A stretch of DNA of 64,000 nt from the NCBI RefSeq assembly GCF_030384665.1, contig NC_083679.1, positions 558,001 through 622,000 on the forward strand, in the 5' to 3' direction. The position numbers and the translations under genes are program-made. Position 1 is the stretch's first letter. Each line of letters opens with the position of its first letter. This stretch comes from Lodderomyces elongisporus (taxonomy: Eukaryota; Ascomycota; Pichiomycetes; Serinales; Debaryomycetaceae). Under the pieces are notes generated by a model. It was given only the letters and a program-made list of their open reading frames with translations. It was not told the DNA's origin and did no database searches. Of this stretch, positions 43,706 through 52,849 are shown in pieces.

Positions 43706-44477
43706 ATAGAGAACAGATCGAAGCTTTGAGATGTGGGCAGTTTCCGAATGTGTGCAATAGACACTGTTTTGTTAAAATTTCAAAATTTTCCACCATCACC
43801 AATCGATAATTTATCAAACACAATCTATTCAATGTTTGCCGATTTCTAGCAACGCCTAGTAGTGTTAAGCATTGTTTAGCATTGTTCAGTCTACTATACC
43901 CGAGAAAGAGGTCATTTGTCTAATATCATTTCCCGGTTAATAATGTATATATATATATCTATCTTTTTTTTATAATAAACTTTGTCCATCAAAACCTGTA
44001 TTTTTCCATACTTTTCCTCTCTTTCCTTTTCTTTTTCTTTTTTTTTTTTCCCCTCTATAATTTTCCTATAATTAATATCCCCCTTTGTTTTGTTTTTCTT
44101 CTATTCCTTTGTCTAGCATCTTCTTTTCAGTAGCAGAATTACAGTTTAAGGCGATTTTGAAAGCTACAGAATGAGTCTATAATTGGCAAGGAACAAGTAC
44201 ACCGTTCTCAAAAATGTGACATTCTTTCTGATGTTCTTTCTCCCCCTCCCCCCGGACCTACATTGTTATATTTCGTTTGTTTGTTCTCTCTCACGCAAAA
44301 AGTTATTATATCGAGATCTTTTCTCTGCTCAAAAATTATATTCTTCCCCACGCTACACAATTCATTTTGCCATATTTCGTTTTTCTTATTTACTTCGATT
44401 TCTTTCTTTCTTTCTTTTCTTTTCTTTTCTTTTTCTTTTTCTTTTTCATTTTTTTTTTTGGTTCTTTTTCACACCTC
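43706..44477. other. Intergenic: TOM7 3' end and FLX1 promoter
   Basis: AT run at 43945-43957, then pyrimidine-rich sequence with a TTTCT/TTTTC run at about 44399-44456 directly before the FLX1 ATG. The frame extending upstream of FLX1 reads through this tract as poly-Phe and is not considered coding. Confidence 0.65.
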
Positions 44478-45455
44478 ATGAGCCACCTACAGACGGAAAG
44501 TACAGGACATGGTGTGATCAATCGTCGAAGCATAGAGGTCATTTCGGGTTTAGCTGCCGGGTTCACGACCACAGTCATCACACATCCACTCGATGTCATC
44601 AAAGTCAAACTACAGTTGAGCCATATGAATATGGCGTCGCCTAGAACACAACCACTCCAGTCCATCCTATCCGTTATTAGACGAATGGATAACGATGCTT
44701 TGTTGTTAACAAAGCAGAACCATCGACCGAAAGCTGTTAATTTGCTATTCGAATACTACCGAGGTATCGTTCCAAATTTGCTAGGCAATATTTCAGCATG
44801 GGGAATATATTTCACTTTGTACGCGGAGTTCAAAACACAAATTGCATTTCAGAATGATACATTGACTTATTTCACAAGCTCAACCTTGGCCGGTATAACG
44901 ACTTCCCTTTTGACCAACCCCATTTGGGTGTTGAAGACACGGATATTGGGCGGTTCAAGAGCGCAGCCGGATTCATACAAGTCTGTGCTCGATGGAGTTA
45001 AGCAGATGCTTCGTAACGAAGGCATACAAAGCTTTTGGAAAGGAGCTGTTCCCAGTATGTTCCAAGTATTCCAAGCAAGCTTGCAAATAACAATTTATGA
45101 CCATTTGAAGAATTACGTACTGCCGAGTCCAAAGACCACAAATATGCAAGCTAATGATGTGAAACTGAATCTCACATTGACTACATGGCAATATTTGTAC
45201 ACTTCAGCCACATCAAAGATCATCAGCAGCTTGATCATGTATCCTGCTCAAGTAGTGAAGTCGAGGATCCAAAATAGCCATGGTCACTTGGGTATTCGAC
45301 AAGTCGTTCACATTTTGTATTACAAAGAAGGTGGATACTTTGCTTTCTATAAGGGGTTGAGCGCAAATATAGTGAGAGTCCTCCCGGCAACGTGTATTAC
45401 ATTTATGGTTTACGAAAATGTTAAAAAGTACTTGACTTTGCAATATTTGGAGTAA
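44478..45455 (+). CDS. FLX1: Mitochondrial carrier, FAD transporter Flx1
   Basis: 325 aa from ATG 44478 (MSHLQTESTGHG). The frame is open another 67 codons, but that part is a Phe/Ser tract from a pyrimidine run. It belongs to the six-helix mitochondrial carrier family of the inner membrane. The three repeats carry the signatures HPLDVIKVKLQ, NPIWVLKTRI and YPAQVVKSRIQ; the PIW variant in repeat 2 is a mark of the FAD/folate/pyrimidine-nucleotide subgroup. The blocks ISGLAAGFTTTVITHPLDVIK, GNISAWGIYFTLY, GIQSFWKGAVPSMFQV and KGLSANIVRVLPATCITF match Flx1 closely. Flx1 supplies FAD to or exports it from the matrix; NAD or folate carriers are less likely alternatives. Confidence 0.9.
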   Translation: MSHLQTESTGHGVINRRSIEVISGLAAGFTTTVITHPLDVIKVKLQLSHMNMASPRTQPLQSILSVIRRMDNDALLLTKQNHRPKAVNLLFEYYRGIVPNLLGNISAWGIYFTLYAEFKTQIAFQNDTLTYFTSSTLAGITTSLLTNPIWVLKTRILGGSRAQPDSYKSVLDGVKQMLRNEGIQSFWKGAVPSMFQVFQASLQITIYDHLKNYVLPSPKTTNMQANDVKLNLTLTTWQYLYTSATSKIISSLIMYPAQVVKSRIQNSHGHLGIRQVVHILYYKEGGYFAFYKGLSANIVRVLPATCITFMVYENVKKYLTLQYLE

Positions 45456-45885
45456 TACACTTTTCGGATGTAGTTATGGGTGCGCCCGTTGTAAAAGTGG
45501 TGGATGCAATTAGATTTTATAGACAACCTTCTGTGATAGATAGATAGTTAATGGATGATATATATATATATATGTATATATATACATATAAATATATCTA
45601 TACGTTGTTATTGCTATCGATATGGCTCTGGCATCTATGTATTAGGGATGGAGGACGCGTGAAAAAAAAGAAAAATTAAATCAAAAATTGGAAATGATTA
45701 CATAATCAGAATAATTTTCAAATATCTTTCTATATTTACCATTTGCAAAACATAAAACTTTGGGGTGGTTGCTATATTCAATTTTTAATTTTTATATATC
45801 TAAATCAACGATTAGAATTACAACTAAGATTATAGTTATTGAAGATAGAAACAAGACTAGAAATAATACAATATCATTATCCACC
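45456..45885. other. Intergenic: FLX1 3' end and RNH201 promoter
   Basis: AT-rich dinucleotide tract at 45557-45600 and the ACGCGT element listed next. No gene is seen. Confidence 0.7.
45655..45660. promoter_or_regulatory. MCB-like element upstream of RNH201
   Basis: ACGCGT lies 226 bp upstream of the RNH201 ATG, a spacing close to that at POL3. It may place this ribonucleotide-repair gene under MBF control. A single hexamer can also occur by chance. Confidence 0.45.
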
Positions 45886-47130
45886 ATGTCAGTTGCCTCA
45901 CCCATTAATGGTTCCGGGCTTGATGCAGAGCCACTACTTGAAACTGACTTGAAGAGAAAAGTTAATGATGAACTCCTCAGTTCGTCTTTTAACAAGGACA
46001 CATTTGTCACAATACAAAATGGCGGTAGTGGTGATCATAATAATAATAATAATAATAATAATGATGATGATGATGATGATGATGGACGTAAAATAAAGCG
46101 AGCCAAGTTGTCGGAGTCCGAGCAAGAACCAGAACACGGGAAAGTACACAACGAGACAGAGGAAGATAATGCCAAAGAGTGGATGCCACCTTCAATTACA
46201 AGTATCGAGAACTTCTCCAATTTTAAAACCACAACGTATTCATCCAAAGTGCCACAATCGATTCTTGAGAACCCCGAGGAGCCCGTAGAACTCGGGGTCG
46301 ATGAAGCAGGGAGAGGTCCTGTGTTGGGCCCAATGGTTTACGGTATTGCCTACTCTTTACTGAGTTTTCTGAAATGTTTACAAAAGCAATATGGGTTTGC
46401 CGATTCTAAACAATTAACAGGTGACAAAAGGGAACTGCTATTTAAAATGATGGAAGATACCCACATTGAGAATGGGCTAAGCAAACATGTGGGATGGGCA
46501 ACTACAACAATGACTGCAAAGGATATCTCGCTGGGGATGTTGCGACTGGTGAGTAATGGCAAAGGTGTTTACAATCTAAACGAGCAGGCGCACGATGCAA
46601 CGATTGAACTTATCCGGCTCATTCTTAGTAAAGGTGTCAACATTACGGCAATTTACGTGGATACAGTAGGACCTCCTGCAACATACCAGGCTAAATTGAA
46701 GAAATTGTTCCCAACCATTGACATAACAGTGACGAAAAAGGCCGATAGTATATACCCGATTGTTAGTACAGCATCCGTTGTTGCCAAGGTGACAAGGGAT
46801 TTGAACTTGAAGTATGCGAACCAACACATCAACTTACTCAAGAACCATGCATTGGGTTCGGGGTATCCGAGTGACCCAAACACTAGCTTCTGGTTAAACC
46901 ATAACGTTGATCCCATTTTTGGTTGGTGCTTTGGGTTTATCCGTTTTTCCTGGCAAACAGCAAAGGACTGCTTGATTAAGCACAATGCAGTGCCTGTGAT
47001 CTACAGAGACCAATGTGAGAGGACAAAGGGGTACAAAGACGTGTCGCAATTGATGAAGGACAGCAGTGAGGATGGAAAACAGGGCCGGATTAGCAAAATG
47101 CATTATAACAGCGACTTAGTTGAGCTATAG
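45886..47130 (+). CDS. RNH201: Ribonuclease H2 catalytic subunit
   Basis: 414 aa from ATG 45886 (MSVASPINGSG). An upstream in-frame ATG at 45760 adds an Ile-rich stretch that lies in the leader. RNase H2 removes ribonucleotides and RNA-DNA hybrids from the genome. The catalytic motif LGVDEAGRGPVLGPMVYG has D139 and E140. DSKQLTGDKRELL, IYVDTVGPPATYQAKL and KADSIYPIVSTASVVAKVTRD supply the other metal-binding residues and the family signature. An N-terminal extension of about 130 residues has an Asn7-Asp7 run coded by AAT and GAT repeats, then charged sequence; S. cerevisiae Rnh201 (307 aa) lacks it. The core is complete. Confidence 0.96.
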   Translation: MSVASPINGSGLDAEPLLETDLKRKVNDELLSSSFNKDTFVTIQNGGSGDHNNNNNNNNDDDDDDDGRKIKRAKLSESEQEPEHGKVHNETEEDNAKEWMPPSITSIENFSNFKTTTYSSKVPQSILENPEEPVELGVDEAGRGPVLGPMVYGIAYSLLSFLKCLQKQYGFADSKQLTGDKRELLFKMMEDTHIENGLSKHVGWATTTMTAKDISLGMLRLVSNGKGVYNLNEQAHDATIELIRLILSKGVNITAIYVDTVGPPATYQAKLKKLFPTIDITVTKKADSIYPIVSTASVVAKVTRDLNLKYANQHINLLKNHALGSGYPSDPNTSFWLNHNVDPIFGWCFGFIRFSWQTAKDCLIKHNAVPVIYRDQCERTKGYKDVSQLMKDSSEDGKQGRISKMHYNSDLVEL

Positions 47131-47863
47131 GTGGTACAATATTTGGTGCATAAAGCTGACTATGTAGAGAGCATGCACAATTGTACATATATATATATAT
47201 ATATATATACATATATGTATATAAGAGATTCTTGAATTGTTTATAAAGTACAACAAATACAATCACGTGATTATACGGAGATGTACCTCCGTAGAAGAGG
47301 GGAAGGGCAAACACAAATAGACAAAATTGAGAAGAGAAGCCTGTCGTGCTCTTTGTGTGACATTTTGGGGAGTAGTGAGGGAGTGAGAAGCAAAAAAAAA
47401 AATAAAAAAATTTAAACAGAAAAAGTTGGCTATCGGAAATCATTGCTGCGAAAGACTCCAAACCACAAAGAGATTTTTGTAGCGATTTTTGATACAACAG
47501 ATAGCTAGAGAGTTTATTCTTTAAGCGATACCGTTGTGTTGAGAATGATCTCTGATGGCATAAATAATACTTTAACAACAGTGATAGTAGTAGTAGTAGT
47601 AGTAGTATTGTGCCTTTTCCAACTGTAAAAGAGAAAGCTCTTGTTGATGGAATCTAACAAAATGTAAGAGGAGAAGAAAGGGGGGATTAGGGTAGGGGAA
47701 GAGTGAAGAAGAGCAATGTAAAAAGGATATAGTATACACTATATGGAACGGTTTTGGCCGATTGAGTATACTTTATTGATTGAGATCACCTGTTCCGTAA
47801 GCACCTATTACGTTCTTTCTTACTTTGTCCGCATAGAAAATTATACACAATTTTAATACTTGT

Positions 47864-47905
<42 letters not shown>

Positions 47906-48360
47906 AACTACTTTCTATCAACTTCTTCAAATTGAAAAAGCAAAATTGGCAGAGATGGTATTTTTTTACCAAATGAAGTGGCTACTACTCTGTGCTAGAT
48001 TAATTTTATTTTAATCTTTTATTTTCTTTTTTGTTGGTAAGGTCTCAGTGAAGGTTGTTGTTGTGATGAAGATGAAGATGAAGATGAAGTAGTAGTAGTA
48101 GTAGAAGTACAAGAAAAAGAAAAAGAAAAAAAAGATGGCACAAAGTCCTCGCGAACTTCAACCTCCGAAATTTTGACGTTTTGGTTTTTTCTTTCCTTTG
48201 CACAACATTTCTGACATCGCCATATTATAATCAGCTTTTCTTTTTCCCTCCACCACCCTTCCCTTTTATACAGCTAGCACCAAAAAAGCACCAAAAAAGC
48301 ACCAAAAAACACCAAAAGACACCAAATAAAAACCACCAACAGAACACCCCATCTTAAATA
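47131..48360. other. Intergenic: RNH201 3' end and LAT1 promoter
   Basis: 1.2 kb with no credible gene. It has AT runs at 47189-47210 and 47868-47902, a GTA run at 47584-47608, GAT and GTA runs near 48067-48107, and the LAT1 leader repeat listed next. The 162-codon minus-strand ORF at 47090-47578 overlaps RNH201 and has no family features. Confidence 0.65.
48281..48333 (+). repeat. CACCAAAA-type tandem repeat in the LAT1 leader
   Basis: AGCACCAAAAA repeats three to four times and then decays into ACACCAAAAG and CACCAAATAAA, ending about 28 bp before the LAT1 ATG. It probably lies within the 5' UTR. Confidence 0.75.
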
Positions 48361-49818
48361 ATGTCTGCTATCTTTGCTGCTTCTGCCAAGAATGCGGTGC
48401 GTTCATTGGCCTCATTCAACGCCGCCACCATCAGATTAACATCGGCATCAAGAACCTCCGGCTTGACCTTGGCCAGATTATACTCTTCTGGTAAGTTTCC
48501 TCCACACACCGTCGTCCACATGCCTGCATTGTCTCCAACAATGACACAGGGTAACATCCAAAGCTGGGCCAAGTCCGTCGGTGATGAATTGAGCCCTGGT
48601 GAGCCAATTGCAGAAATTGAAACCGATAAAGCTTCCATGGACTTTGAGTTTCAAGAAGAAGGTTACTTGGCTAAAATTTTGATGGATGCTGGCTCCAAGG
48701 ATGTTCCTGTTGGTCAACCAATTGCCGTCTACGTTGAAGAGTCTGGTGATGTTTCTGCTTTCAAAGACTTTACTGCTGCTGATGCAGGAGAAGGACCAAA
48801 ACAAGCGGCTCCTGCAGCTGAAGAAGAGAAAGCCGAATCAAAGAAGAGCGAAGAACCAAAAGAACAAAAAGACGCTTCTTCTTCACCATCATCATCTCCA
48901 GCAAAAAAGACCTCTCCACCAGTAGACAGAATCTTTGCTTCTCCATACGCCAAGACCATTGCATTGGAGAAAGGTATCTCATTGAAAGGTGTCAAGGGTT
49001 CAGGACCACATGGTAGAATTGTTGCCAAGGACCTTGAAGGCCTCGAGCCATCAAGCGCTTCTTCAGCATCTTCAGCACCTGCTGCTGCTGCTGCTTCTAC
49101 TCCAGCAGCTTCTGCTACATACGAGGATATCCCACTCACCAACATGAGAAAGACTATTGCCACTAGACTCTTGCAATCAACTCAACAATCACCTACCTAC
49201 ATCATCCAATCACAAATCTCTGTTTCCAAATTGTTGAAGTTGCGTGCTTCCCTTAATGCTTCCGCCGAGGACAGATACAAGCTTTCCGTTAATGATCTTT
49301 TGGTCAAGGCTATTGCTGTTGCTTCACAAAGAGTACCACAAGTCAACGCTGCTTGGTTGGGTGAACAAGGTGTTATCAGACAATACTCAAACGTTGATGT
49401 ATCCGTTGCCGTTGCCACACCAACCGGTTTGATTACTCCAATTGTTAAGGATGCGCACAGCAAGAGACTTTCAGCCATTTCAAACGAAATTAAAGACTTG
49501 GGAAAGAGAGCCAAGGCTGGTAAATTGAACCCTGAAGAATATCAAGGTGGTACAATCTGTATCTCCAACTTGGGTATGAACCATGCTGTCACTGCATTCA
49601 CCTCCATCATCAACCCACCACAATCTGCCATTGTTGCTATTGGTACTACAGAGAAGAAGGCAGTCCCAAGCGAAGTTAACGAGCAAGGTTTTGTCTTTGA
49701 TGACGTCATGACCATCACCGGTACCTTTGACCACAGAGTCGCTGACGGTGCCGTCGGTGGTGAATGGATCAAGGAGTTGAAGAGAGTTATCGAGAACCCA
49801 TTGGAAATGTTGGTTTAA
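48361..49818 (+). CDS. LAT1: Pyruvate dehydrogenase E2, dihydrolipoamide acetyltransferase
   Basis: 485 aa. The core of the mitochondrial pyruvate dehydrogenase complex, moving the acetyl group from lipoate to CoA. Residues 1-42 form a presequence rich in Ala, Ser and Arg. The lipoyl domain (about 47-125) has the lipoylated K90 in [14 protein letters not shown] Glu/Lys/Ala/Ser linker leads to the E1/E3-binding domain at about 195-230 ([21 protein letters not shown]). The catalytic domain (about 255-485) ends FDHRVADG with active-site H458 and D462. There is one lipoyl domain, as in S. cerevisiae Lat1 (482 aa). Codon use is strongly biased, indicating high expression. Confidence 0.97.
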   Translation: MSAIFAASAKNAVRSLASFNAATIRLTSASRTSGLTLARLYSSGKFPPHTVVHMPALSPTMTQGNIQSWAKSVGDELSPGEPIAEIETDKASMDFEFQEEGYLAKILMDAGSKDVPVGQPIAVYVEESGDVSAFKDFTAADAGEGPKQAAPAAEEEKAESKKSEEPKEQKDASSSPSSSPAKKTSPPVDRIFASPYAKTIALEKGISLKGVKGSGPHGRIVAKDLEGLEPSSASSASSAPAAAAASTPAASATYEDIPLTNMRKTIATRLLQSTQQSPTYIIQSQISVSKLLKLRASLNASAEDRYKLSVNDLLVKAIAVASQRVPQVNAAWLGEQGVIRQYSNVDVSVAVATPTGLITPIVKDAHSKRLSAISNEIKDLGKRAKAGKLNPEEYQGGTICISNLGMNHAVTAFTSIINPPQSAIVAIGTTEKKAVPSEVNEQGFVFDDVMTITGTFDHRVADGAVGGEWIKELKRVIENPLEMLV

Positions 49819-50590
49819 GGTGTGTAAAAGAAATAAAGTGATTTCAGTCATTTCACATCTGAAGAATACCACCAGAGAATAGTTAGTTTGTTTGCATGCT
49901 TGTTAGGTTTGCTTACTTGTTTGTAGATTACATTAGCAGAAGAAAGCGCAATACGAACTAGCAGTAATATCAAGTACAACCAACTAATGGAATAATCATG
50001 AAACTACAAGTAGCCTTGTCCCAAAAAGAAAAAAAAAACAACAATATGTTTTCTCTCCTTTCCTTTAAAAACCTATGTCTTCTTCTGAACAAATATCTGT
50101 GCCATATATACAGACAACAAAGAAATAGCAAAAAAAAGTAAACGGAAAACAAAACAAAAAAAAAAAAAAAATTAATAGAAAAATAAGGAAAAAGAAAACC
50201 TATTTATTGTTTGATCTTTTTTTTCTTTTTAATTTTGATTTTTATTTTTATTATAATTTTTATTTTTATTTTTATTTTTCTTTTTAATTTTGATTTTTAT
50301 TTTTATTTTTATTTTTATTTTTATTCCTTTTAATTTTTCTTTACATAATTATGCAACTACGCAATTCCAACATTTTCACCATTCTACATTTCCACAATTT
50401 TCTTTTCTTTTGTTTATCTTTCTTAGAACTACGAAAATTTCACACATTAGGGCACGTTTCTTCTTGTATTCTTTGCTATTTATTTACATTGAAATCAGCG
50501 TTTAAATCAACATTTATATTTACAGTTTAGCTTGCAGTTAACGTTTGTTTCCCTTTTTCCGTATTTTACATCAACTCACCTTAATTCACA
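49819..50590. other. Intergenic: LAT1 3' end and TFC7 promoter
   Basis: It carries an A run at 50155-50171 and a pair of TTTTTA/ATTTTT hexanucleotide runs at about 50232-50325. No gene is seen. Confidence 0.7.
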
Positions 50591-52477
50591 ATGACATTGA
50601 AAGAGATATATATTGCTCGACATGGGTATCGATCAAACTGGCTTCCACCACCACACCCACCAAATCCTACTGGAATTGACAGCGATCCGCCTTTGGCGCC
50701 ACACGGAGTTGAACAGGCAAAGCAACTTGCAGCGTATTTGGTCTCGATTCCATCTGAAGATTCCCCACAATTTATCTTATCTTCGCCATTTTATCGTTGT
50801 GTTGAAACAGCAGAACCAATTGCCCGGATGCTTGGGTTGAAAATTGGGTTGGAAAGAGGTGTTGGTGAGTGGTTTAGAAAGGGCAGAAACACTATTCCCG
50901 TTCCTGCAAACTATAATGACTTGAACAAATTCTTTAGTGAAGTCTTGGTAGAGGAGAAGGAATGGCCCAGAGACCACATTGGCGTGATACCAAGCTTGGA
51001 AGGTGAGCTGCCGGAGGATATCTTGGCAAGAGCACAAAATTTCTGGAAGGCATTCATTCCTCAATTTGAGAAGGAACATCCTGAGATCTCAAACATCTTG
51101 ATAGTCACACATGCTGCAACAAAGATTGCCTTGGGAAGTGCGCTATTACAGTTGGAAACGGTCACATCACCGATTGACGACAACCATGCAATGTTGCGTG
51201 CAGGAGCATGTTCCTTATCGAAATATATCAGAGCAGATGATACTTTCGCCACAGACAATTTAAAATGGAACTTGGTTATGAATGGTAATTGCGAGTACTT
51301 GACACAAGGAGAAGAGATGAATTGGGACTTTACTACTGGGGTTGAGGCCGGATCCAATGAAGATATAGCGAGAAGGCAACACGAGGCAAAGAAGAAAAAA
51401 GAAGAAGAAGAAGCAGCAGCAGCAACAGCAGCGACAGCAACAACGACGACAGCAGGAACGGCAAAAAATGGATTAGGAAGCGAAGGTTCAAATGTCAATC
51501 AGAGCAGAGAGATTAGTGAGGAAACATCTTCAACTGGACCTATAGTTCAAAGCAAGGAAGCTGTCGAGGACGACATGGAGGTACGTGGACGAATTTAGAG
51601 AACTTTAACACGACTGGTCCTAATAATATTATTGATACTACTGGTACTATTGGTACTACTAGTATTACTAGTATTGGTACTATTATTACTATTCTTATCC
51701 TTATTATTTTAATTATTAATACTCCTATTATTATCGTTATTGTTGTTACTATTAGTGTAGACAAATTAAATTACTAACAAATACACATTGACATAGACAT
51801 TTTACATTACAGTTGATCTTCCAAACCTACCGCGTAAAAGAGAAGATTATGAAGAGCAAATGGGCTCAGCAACAAGTAACCATAAGCCGAAAAAGGGTAC
51901 CCCAAAAGTTAAAAACTACATTATCAAGTCTTCAGCGCAATTGCAATTCACAGATCTCAGTGTTGAAACTCCGTTGGTGAAGTTTTCCAATAACTCTAAC
52001 TTTGGCATGGACTTGAAAGATAGCAATAGTGGTGTTGGTAGTGGTGTTGGTAGTGGTGTTGGTAGTGGTGTTGGTAGTGGTGTTGGTAGTGGTGTTGGTA
52101 GTGGTGTTGGTAGTGGTGTTGGTAGTGCTGGTAGTGTTTTGGGGAACACTAATGGTGTACATAACATTCATACAATCGATGCATCTGAGTTGATCAATGA
52201 TCGAATTTATGAGACCAAATGGAAAAAGTTAATAGGGCTGGAATTACTCTTTGATGATTATGGTGACCTCATTGGGCAATTAAAGGAACATTTGGTAATT
52301 AATGATAAAGCACGGTTTGAACTACATAAAGAACAATCTAATATAGATTATGACGAATGGGAAGAATACAATGATGGGTCAGTGAGACCTGCCAATGGAA
52401 GTAGTAAAAAAGGCCAAAGTGCATTTTGGAAGAAGGCTAACAAGTTGGCCAGAGAGAATGAAAAACGGTGGGATTGA
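50591..52477 (+). CDS. TFC7: TFIIIC subunit tau55 (histidine phosphatase plus TFIIIC domain), spliced gene
   Basis: I read this as two exons, 50591-51580 and 51797-52477, joined in frame to 556 aa. Exon 1 encodes a histidine-phosphatase domain close to S. cerevisiae Tfc7 ([16 protein letters not shown] with H11, [44 protein letters not shown]); the catalytic RHG and second His are kept. Exon 2 begins [12 protein letters not shown], which aligns with the Tfc7 segment ETVYISVDIPSG, and carries [15 protein letters not shown], the match to its YEGSWERLVGTELAF. This is the small TFIIIC-binding domain that pairs with tau95 at tRNA gene A-boxes. A GVGS repeat (eight copies of 12 bp, about 52030-52120) is inserted in it. 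Reading single ORFs would split this into two genes. Confidence 0.85.
51581..51796 (+). other. TFC7: Spliceosomal intron in TFC7
   Basis: The 5' splice site is GTACGT at 51581, the branch site TACTAAC at 51772-51778, and the 3' site CATAG ending at 51796, 19 nt past the branch A. Both exons are joined in phase 0. The intron is 216 nt and contains in-frame stops (first at 51596). The next AG (51811-51812) would put the downstream exon out of frame. Confidence 0.85.
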
Positions 52478-52849
52478 AAAAGGAAAAATAATAATAATAA
52501 TAATAGAGAGAGAGAACTCATTTGTTGAAGATCTTAAATGCCAGATTCAAAGTGCCGAATGCAAGATGCTAGTGGGCGGAAGTTATAGTTAAAGAGAAAC
52601 GGGAAAGAGACGAGTTTGAACCCACAATTCTACTTATGTTTTTTTAATTTTTTTTTTTTTAATTTTGTTTTTTAAAATTCAAAAGCGCTGTTGCTAATCT
52701 ATTGTAAATTTTTTTTTTTTTTTCATTCTATCGACTCTAAAAATTGTTTATATTGAATTGTAATCAGCGAACCAAAGTGGAATGCGATAGCTCACCAAAC
52801 CATTGAGAAAAAATATCATCTAGTGTCCAAATATTAGAAGAGAAAAAAA
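52478..52849. other. Convergent intergenic region TFC7 / SEC23-like
   Basis: An AAT trinucleotide run at 52487-52504 and T runs near 52650 and 52709-52722. No gene is seen. Confidence 0.7.

Noticed and set aside
47090..47578. 162-codon minus-strand ORF
   Set aside because: Overlaps the RNH201 3' end and contains Tyr/Ile runs from an AT repeat; no conserved sequence.
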